64,000 bases of DNA from NCBI GenBank assembly GCA_965204875.1, contig OZ242020.1, positions 1,860,001 to 1,924,000 on the forward strand. Direction: 5' to 3'. The DNA is from Aldehydirespirator sp965204875. GTDB taxonomy: Bacteria > Actinomycetota > Acidimicrobiia > Acidimicrobiales > Aldehydirespiratoraceae. Shown here in pieces: positions 59,207 to 64,000 of the stretch; positions within the stretch are counted from its first letter, which is position 1, and every line of letters begins with the position of its first letter. Both the position numbers and the translations under genes were made by a program. The notes beneath the pieces were generated by a model. It saw only the letters and a program-made list of their open reading frames with translations, did not search any database and was not told the origin of the DNA.

Positions 59207-59247
59207 CCGAGACTGCCCCCGCCCATGATCGAGGTTCCCACTCATGA
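59203..59247 (+). other. junction micro-ORF (14 codons) ATPase to permease
   Basis: The ATPase ends GSHS with an ATGA at 59203. The 14-codon micro-ORF MTETAPAHDRGSHS also ends GSHS, in the ATGA that starts the permease at 59244. CGAGGTTCCCACTCATGACC occurs at both junctions, 41 bp apart. This is a clean duplication of the stop/start boundary. Confidence 0.8.
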
Positions 59248-60221
59248 CCCTTCAAACGACCCCGGAGCGAGATGCTGTCACAACCACGTCTCTGCTCGAT
59301 GAGACTGCGCCTGCCTCGGCCGGCGAGCTTGTGCCTGCCGATCCGCTTATGGACGGCGACGTGCACCTCGAAGGCGGGCAGCGTGTCTTGGACGCTCCGC
59401 CGGTGCCGGCGAAGTCCTACCGGCTGAAGTCGCGCCGGCGCGAGGCGCTCGAGGCGATCCTGCCCCCGGTGGTGCTTGGGCTCGCTGTGATCGGGCTCTG
59501 GTACTACGTCTCCTACCGAGTTCTTGATGAGAACCGTCGCTTTCTGATGAAACCGTTGCACGAGGTTGTCCAGGTCGGGTTCCTAGAAGTTGACAACCTA
59601 ACCGAGATGCTGAGCGCGCTGTGGTCGAGCACTCGGGTGGCCTTGATCGGCCTGGTCATTGCCATCGCGGTGGGGTTCTTCCTGGCCACCATCATGAGTC
59701 AGGCCAAGGTCGTGGAGCGTGCGGTGTTCCCATTCATGGTGACGCTGCAGGCGATCCCGATCCTGGCCATCGTTCCTTTGATCGGCTTCTGGTGGGGATA
59801 CGGCCAGACCTCGCGGGTCGTGGTGTGTGTCATCATCGCCTTGTTCCCCATCATCGTCAACACGCTTTTCGGGATGTTGTCGGCTGACCGGGCAATGCAC
59901 GACCTGTTCACGCTCAACCAGGCAAATCGCTTCACCCGTATGCGCAAGCTGATGTTTCCCGCCGCGCTGCCGGCCATCTTCGCCGGTTTGCGCATCTCGG
60001 CCGGACTGTCGGTGATCGGTGCCATCGTCGGCGACTTTTTCTTCGGTCGCGGCGAGGTAGGCATAGGCCAGCTCCTCAGGCGTTACGCCAGCAATCTCAA
60101 CGGCGAGGAGCTTCTGGCCGCAGTGATCATGTCGTCTGCTCTTGGCATCGTCGTATTCTGGACCTTCGGCTGGATCCAGAACCTCGTGATAGGCAAGTGG
60201 CACGACACGGTACAGAAATAG
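59244..60221 (+). CDS. ABC importer permease (SsuC/TauC-like)
   Basis: A membrane permease of 325 residues with six main helices after a soluble N-terminal region of about 70 residues longer than usual. The EAA-type coupling loop is near MFPAALPAIFAGLRISAGLSVIGAIVGDFFFG; FMVTLQAIPILAIVPLIGFWWGYG precedes it. From about 59500 codon choice shifts toward T- and G-ending codons relative to the upstream ATPase. Confidence 0.9.
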   Translation: MTLQTTPERDAVTTTSLLDETAPASAGELVPADPLMDGDVHLEGGQRVLDAPPVPAKSYRLKSRRREALEAILPPVVLGLAVIGLWYYVSYRVLDENRRFLMKPLHEVVQVGFLEVDNLTEMLSALWSSTRVALIGLVIAIAVGFFLATIMSQAKVVERAVFPFMVTLQAIPILAIVPLIGFWWGYGQTSRVVVCVIIALFPIIVNTLFGMLSADRAMHDLFTLNQANRFTRMRKLMFPAALPAIFAGLRISAGLSVIGAIVGDFFFGRGEVGIGQLLRRYASNLNGEELLAAVIMSSALGIVVFWTFGWIQNLVIGKWHDTVQK

Positions 60222-60307
60222 GCAGTCGCCTCTGGTTGACGGCGCGTCCGAGCGAGCCGTCTGGCACTAGTTCTCTATAGCACTACAACTTCTCTACACA
60301 TAAGAGC

Positions 60308-60325
60308 ATCCGGCAAATGCCGGAT
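60308..60325. promoter_or_regulatory. 8-bp inverted repeat before the binding-protein start
   Basis: ATCCGGCA (60308-60315) and TGCCGGAT (60318-60325) form a perfect inverted repeat with AA between, 18 bp before the start at 60344 and just ahead of GGGAGG. It could be an operator or a small hairpin affecting initiation. Confidence 0.4.
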
Positions 60326-60343
60326 CGTCCCGGGAGGAACAGA

Positions 60344-62698
60344 ATGAGACAACACAGGAACCTGCTCCGCTGGCTTGCGGTGCTGCTCGCCTTCGGGTTC
60401 CTCGCCGCCGCCTGCGGTGACGATGACGACGACGAGGTCGGCGCGCCCGCGCAGGCGGGCGGCGATGCCGCAGAGCCGGCGGACACCGAAGATGACGACG
60501 CGTCGGGCGGCAGCAGCGGCGGCGAGACCGCGGCTGCGACCGACCCCGGTGACGGCGACGGCGAGGCAGCAGCTCCTGCGCCCACAACCACCGTGCTCGA
60601 GGTTGACGAGGGCGAGCTTTCGGGTGTGTGTCCGTCGCCGTTGGTGGTTCAGACGGATTGGTTCCCGGAGTCTGAGCATGGTGCTATGTATCATTTGATT
60701 GGGGATGATTACACGGTGGATACCGATAATCAGGTGGTGCGTGGTTCGATGGTGTTGGATGGTACTGATTTGGGTATCGAGTTCGAGGTTCGGACTGGTG
60801 GTCCGGCTATCGGGTTCGCTCCGGTGTCGAGTTACATGTACACGGATGATTCGATTCATTTGGGTTATGCGACGACGGATGCTCAGATTTTGCAGTGGGA
60901 GGACGCGCCGATGGTGTCGGTTGTGGCTCCGTTGGAGAAGAACCCGCAGATGATTATGTGGGATCCGGAGACGTATCCTAACGTGAACAGTATCGCGGAT
61001 CTGGGTCGTGAGGGCGTGACGGTGAACGTGTTCGCTGGTGGCTTGTTCCCGTCGGTTTTCGTGGCTCAGGGGATCTGGTCTGAGGATCAGGTGGATCCGT
61101 CTTATGACGGGAGCCCGGCTCGGTTCGTGTCTGCGGGCGGTTCTATAGCGCAGCAGGGTTTCGCTTCGGCTGAGGTGTATACGTATGAGAACACCTATGA
61201 GGAGTGGGGCAAGCCTGTGGCGTTTGAGTTGCTGCACGATTCGGGGTTCCAGGTCTATTCGCAGACGATTGGTGTGCGTGCCGCTGAGGTGGAGGAGATG
61301 GCACCGTGCCTTGAGCGTGTGGTTCCGATCATGCAGCAGGCTGTGGTGTCTTATGACGCTTCGCCTGACCGGGCGAACGGGATCATCGTGGACGCGGTCG
61401 AGCGGTATAACAGTTCCTGGGTGTATCCGGCTGATCTGGCGGAGTTCTCGGTGCAGGCTCAGCGTGACTACGGGTTGATCGGCAACGGTCCGGACTCCAC
61501 GGTCGGCAACATGGAACTGAGCCGCATCCAGAGCGTGTTCGACGCCATCGCTGCCACCGACCTAGCCGGCGACATCGCCGATGGCCTCACCGCCGCAGAC
61601 ATCTTCACCAACCGATTCATCGACGAAACCATCGGCTTCCCCGAGCCCATGGCGGAGCCCATAGCTGTGGACCTTTCGGGTGTGTGTCCGTCGCCGTTGG
61701 TGGTTCAGACGGATTGGTTCCCGGAGTCTGAGCATGGTGCTATGTATCATTTGATTGGGGATGATTACACGGTGGATACCGATAATCAGGTGGTGCGTGG
61801 TTCGATGGTGTTGGATGGTACTGATTTGGGTATCGAGTTCGAGGTTCGGACTGGTGGTCCGGCTATCGGGTTCGCTCCGGTGTCGAGTTACATGTACACG
61901 GATGATTCGATTCATTTGGGTTATGCGACGACGGATGCTCAGATTTTGCAGTGGGAGGACGCGCCGATGGTGTCGGTTGTGGCTCCGTTGGAGAAGAACC
62001 CGCAGATGATTATGTGGGATCCGGAGACGTATCCTAACGTGAACAGTATCGCGGATCTGGGTCGTGAGGGCGTGACGGTGAACGTGTTCGCTGGTGGCTT
62101 GTTCCCGTCGGTTTTCGTGGCTCAGGGGATCTGGTCTGAGGATCAGGTGGATCCGTCTTATGACGGGAGCCCGGCTCGGTTCGTGTCTGCGGGCGGTTCT
62201 ATAGCGCAGCAGGGTTTCGCTTCGGCTGAGGTGTATACGTATGAGAACACCTATGAGGAGTGGGGCAAGCCTGTGGCGTTTGAGTTGCTGCACGATTCGG
62301 GGTTCCAGGTCTATTCGCAGACGATTGGTGTGCGTGCCGCTGAGGTGGAGGAGATGGCACCGTGCCTTGAGCGTGTGGTTCCGATCATGCAGCAGGCTGT
62401 GGTGTCTTATGACGCTTCGCCTGACCGGGCGAACGGGATCATCGTGGACGCGGTCGAGCGGTATAACAGTTCCTGGGTGTATCCGGCTGATCTGGCGGAG
62501 TTCTCGGTGCAGGCTCAGCGTGACTACGGGTTGATCGGCAACGGTCCGGACTCCACGGTCGGCAACATGGAACTGAGCCGCATCCAGAGCGTGTTCGACG
62601 CCATCGCTGCCACCGACCTAGCCGGCGACATCGCCGATGGCCTCACCGCCGCAGACATCTTCACCAACCGATTCATCGACGAAACCATCGGCTTCTAG
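60344..62698 (+). CDS. lipoprotein substrate-binding protein with two identical domains
   Basis: A protein of 784 residues. A lipoprotein signal (LLAFGFLAAAC) is followed by an acidic low-complexity spacer (about 26-90). Two tandem NMT1/SsuA-like periplasmic-binding domains of 341 residues each follow, joined by an 11-residue linker (PEPMAEPIAVD). Each domain has CPSPLVVQTDWFPESEHGAM, RTGGPAIGFAPVSSYM, VNVFAGGLFPSVFVAQG and SVQAQRDYGLIG. The two domains are identical in sequence. Usual binding proteins of this class have one. It would capture the substrate for the ABC importer upstream. ATG 60344 has GGGAGG. Confidence 0.92.
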   Translation: MRQHRNLLRWLAVLLAFGFLAAACGDDDDDEVGAPAQAGGDAAEPADTEDDDASGGSSGGETAAATDPGDGDGEAAAPAPTTTVLEVDEGELSGVCPSPLVVQTDWFPESEHGAMYHLIGDDYTVDTDNQVVRGSMVLDGTDLGIEFEVRTGGPAIGFAPVSSYMYTDDSIHLGYATTDAQILQWEDAPMVSVVAPLEKNPQMIMWDPETYPNVNSIADLGREGVTVNVFAGGLFPSVFVAQGIWSEDQVDPSYDGSPARFVSAGGSIAQQGFASAEVYTYENTYEEWGKPVAFELLHDSGFQVYSQTIGVRAAEVEEMAPCLERVVPIMQQAVVSYDASPDRANGIIVDAVERYNSSWVYPADLAEFSVQAQRDYGLIGNGPDSTVGNMELSRIQSVFDAIAATDLAGDIADGLTAADIFTNRFIDETIGFPEPMAEPIAVDLSGVCPSPLVVQTDWFPESEHGAMYHLIGDDYTVDTDNQVVRGSMVLDGTDLGIEFEVRTGGPAIGFAPVSSYMYTDDSIHLGYATTDAQILQWEDAPMVSVVAPLEKNPQMIMWDPETYPNVNSIADLGREGVTVNVFAGGLFPSVFVAQGIWSEDQVDPSYDGSPARFVSAGGSIAQQGFASAEVYTYENTYEEWGKPVAFELLHDSGFQVYSQTIGVRAAEVEEMAPCLERVVPIMQQAVVSYDASPDRANGIIVDAVERYNSSWVYPADLAEFSVQAQRDYGLIGNGPDSTVGNMELSRIQSVFDAIAATDLAGDIADGLTAADIFTNRFIDETIGF
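60617..61639 (+). repeat. 1023-bp perfect repeat, copy 1
   Basis: Copy 1 of a 1023-bp in-frame repeat, identical on inspection to 61673-62695, separated by 33 bp. The middle (about 60620-61480) has unusually T- and G-rich third positions, while the last part (61490-61639) returns to the C-rich codons of the host. Confidence 0.95.
61673..62695 (+). repeat. 1023-bp perfect repeat, copy 2
   Basis: Copy 2, offset 1056 bp from copy 1. The lack of any visible difference points to very recent duplication, ongoing gene conversion or an assembly artefact. Confidence 0.95.
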
Positions 62699-62727
62699 AG
62701 AGAGAGGCCTGATCTCAGACAACGTCT

Positions 62728-62760
62728 GCGGGGGCCGGTGCCGGGCGCGCCGGCCCCCGC
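62728..62760 (+). terminator. strong hairpin after the binding-protein gene
   Basis: GCGGGGGCCGG (62728-62738) pairs with CCGGCCCCCGC (62750-62760) around an 11-nt loop, 30 bp after the stop. There is no U-tract, as is common in high-GC actinobacteria. Probably the end of the ABC operon. Confidence 0.75.
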
Positions 62761-63006
62761 GGCGCGCCTATACGGATTCCGCACCCTCCAACCGGTCGGC
62801 TCTGTCCGTTCGGTGTCGGGGTATGTGCGTCCTGCCCCCCTTAGGCGCATGTCCCGAATTGCAGGCACGCCGCCGCAAGGTCGGGAGCGGCGGAGGCCTA
62901 CTGTGATCGGGTGTAGGTCCCGGTTGCAGGCGCGCCGCCGCAAGAGGATTTGGCGTAGATACGCGATTAGGCTCTGTCCGCCCAGCCCCGAGAGTGCCTT
63001 CGGCGC
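62761..63006. other. intergenic remainder, short direct repeat
   Basis: With the hairpin this makes a 308-bp gap between convergent genes. No credible gene is seen. A 20-bp direct repeat TGCAGGCRCGCCGCCGCAAG lies at about 62860 and 62925. Confidence 0.5.
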
Positions 63007-64000
63007 CTAGATGTAGGGCTCGTCCGGGCTGTCTATGCGCGATGTCAGGAACTCGCCGGCGGTGACCGGCTCATAGCGCGCAGGGCGCTGCGCGGTGACG
63101 CAACTGGAGATGGTGGACACCACCGTCGAGGGATCCGGGTTCACGAAGAACGGGATCGAGAAGCGGTCGGCGCCCGACGATGCCACCACCCGATGCGGCG
63201 TTGAGCGGTAGCGGTCGTTGGTCCAGCGGGCCAGCATGTCGCCGAGCTGCACTATCACGCTGCCCCGCGGCACTGCCACGGGCGTCCAGGCGCCGTCTCG
63301 GAGCACCTCCAGTCCCGGCACACCGTCGCTCGCGAGCAGGGTGATCAACCCGTAGTCGGTGTGGGGCGTGCTGTAGATCGGCGCGGCGCCGCTGCCGGTG
63401 TCAACGACGCCACGCGCATCGCCGCGGTCGGGCGTGCCGGACATGGGCGCCGCGTCGCCGCCGGCGCGGCCCGCCGGGGGATAGTGCAGGAAACGCAGCC
63501 GGCACTGCGGCTCGGACATGCGCGCCGCGAAGAACCCGGCGACGCCCAGGGTGGCGGCCAGCGCCTCCAGCACGGCGTGGGCTGTGGCCAGGGCGGCGTC
63601 CTGGTAGGCGCGCACCGCCGAGGCGAACCCGTCACAGCCCAAGGCCTCCACCGCGCCCAGATCGACCTCGTCGCCGAGGCCCATGTCGAGATACTCCGCG
63701 GCCAGGCTGGATCGTCCCGCCTGGTTGGAGGGTCCCAGGCCGGGGCTTGCCTCGTCGTGGGAGCGTCCCGCGTCCAGGGGCGTCCCAGGCTGCGATCGTC
63801 CCGTGTCACTGGAGCGTGCCTCGTCGTTGGCGGGTTCGAGGCTGGAACGTCCCGTATGGCGCGAGCGTCCCGTGTGGGCGGCGCCGGCCGGATTGCGGGC
63901 CTCGATCCGGTCGGGCACGTAGCCGTACCGGTTGATCCTCGGCACGCGGTCCTTGACCGCCGCAGGCAGCGAGAAGAAGTCCCGTGCCGCCGCGAAGGCT
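63007..64000 (-). CDS. isopenicillin-N-synthase-like 2OG-Fe(II) oxygenase (partial)
   Basis: The C-terminal part of a 2-oxoglutarate/Fe(II)-type oxygenase whose frame continues past the right edge (AAARDFFSLPAAVKDRVPRI at the end of the window is typical of the family N-terminal region). Iron ligands are STPHTDYGLITLLA (His, Asp) and RSTPHRVVAS (His), with the R-x-S cosubstrate motif in RFSIPFFVNP. A stretch of GRS-containing repeats of about 60 residues (about 63705-63888) interrupts the usual sequence after RYGYVPDR. The 5' end is outside the window. Confidence 0.85.
   Translation of the reverse strand, partial: AFAAARDFFSLPAAVKDRVPRINRYGYVPDRIEARNPAGAAHTGRSRHTGRSSLEPANDEARSSDTGRSQPGTPLDAGRSHDEASPGLGPSNQAGRSSLAAEYLDMGLGDEVDLGAVEALGCDGFASAVRAYQDAALATAHAVLEALAATLGVAGFFAARMSEPQCRLRFLHYPPAGRAGGDAAPMSGTPDRGDARGVVDTGSGAAPIYSTPHTDYGLITLLASDGVPGLEVLRDGAWTPVAVPRGSVIVQLGDMLARWTNDRYRSTPHRVVASSGADRFSIPFFVNPDPSTVVSTISSCVTAQRPARYEPVTAGEFLTSRIDSPDEPYI
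63705..63888 (-). repeat. imperfect in-frame repeats inside the 2OG oxygenase gene
   Basis: On the plus strand GRCGTCCCGYRTSK-like units recur (for example GAGCGTCCCGCGTCCAGG, CGATCGTCCCGTGTCACTGG, GAACGTCCCGTATGGCGCG, GAGCGTCCCGTGTGGGCGG). In protein this gives TGRS, DTGRS and AGRS blocks. They insert a low-complexity loop without breaking the frame. Confidence 0.7.

Overview
The window is GC-rich throughout, with dense, frequently overlapping genes (ATGA/GTGA junctions), many GTG starts and actinobacterial-type content: eukaryote-type glutamine synthetase II, glutamine-dependent NAD synthetase, CaiB, PrpD, luciferase-like (LLM) and F420-hydrogenase-beta-type enzymes, and a cytochrome P450. 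A free-living or host-associated uncultured actinobacterium, possibly of the Acidimicrobiia, fits best; this is inference, because no rRNA or other taxonomic marker lies in the window. A selenocysteine tRNA shows that the genome uses, or used, selenocysteine.

Layout. 0-6.5 kb: lipocalin-like beta-barrel proteins, a Fic protein, and a minus-strand cluster with a pheophorbide-oxygenase-like Rieske enzyme between two red-chlorophyll-catabolite-reductase-like proteins, the part most suggestive of an undescribed (tetrapyrrole-breakdown-like) pathway. 6.9-16.9 kb: a catabolic block (CitE-type lyase, double nitrilase, IclR regulator, CaiB CoA-transferase, cyclase, PrpD, hydantoinase, HMG-CoA-lyase-like). 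17-22.7 kb: a second CaiB and an amidase, then a minus-strand set with a haem-oxygenase-fold diiron enzyme, two small iron-sulfur proteins, an Asp/Glu-racemase-fold protein and an F420-hydrogenase-beta-type protein. 23-30 kb: membrane-anchored coiled-coil proteins, a GNAT fusion, a 62-bp tandem array, a type-I-restriction-like gene cut by an IS30-family element, and an acyl-CoA ligase. 30-45 kb: MFS, Glu-dehydrogenase-like, P450 and sulfatase genes, then housekeeping genes (prfC, polyprenyl synthase, xseA/xseB, ABC exporter) and a fused NAD-salvage enzyme. 45-54 kb: HD protein, glnII, nadE, sigma factor, tRNA-Sec, yqeC, FAD oxidoreductase. 54-64 kb: ubiX/ubiD, a TIGR03792 protein, an LLM monooxygenase, a flavin reductase and an ABC importer resembling the ssu plan, whose binding protein carries two identical domains; a partial 2OG-Fe(II) oxygenase runs off the right edge.

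The most unusual structural theme is that tandem duplications sit exactly on gene junctions. At about ten boundaries the stop/start overlap has been copied, producing one to four micro-ORFs of 1-58 codons. They are chained to each other, and mostly to both neighbours, by ATGA/GTGA overlaps, and often end like the upstream protein and begin like the downstream one. Related in-frame repeat insertions lie inside loops of conserved enzymes (XseA, the ABC exporter, IclR tail, the 2OG oxygenase). Together these suggest a genome prone to short tandem duplication in which translational coupling is kept.
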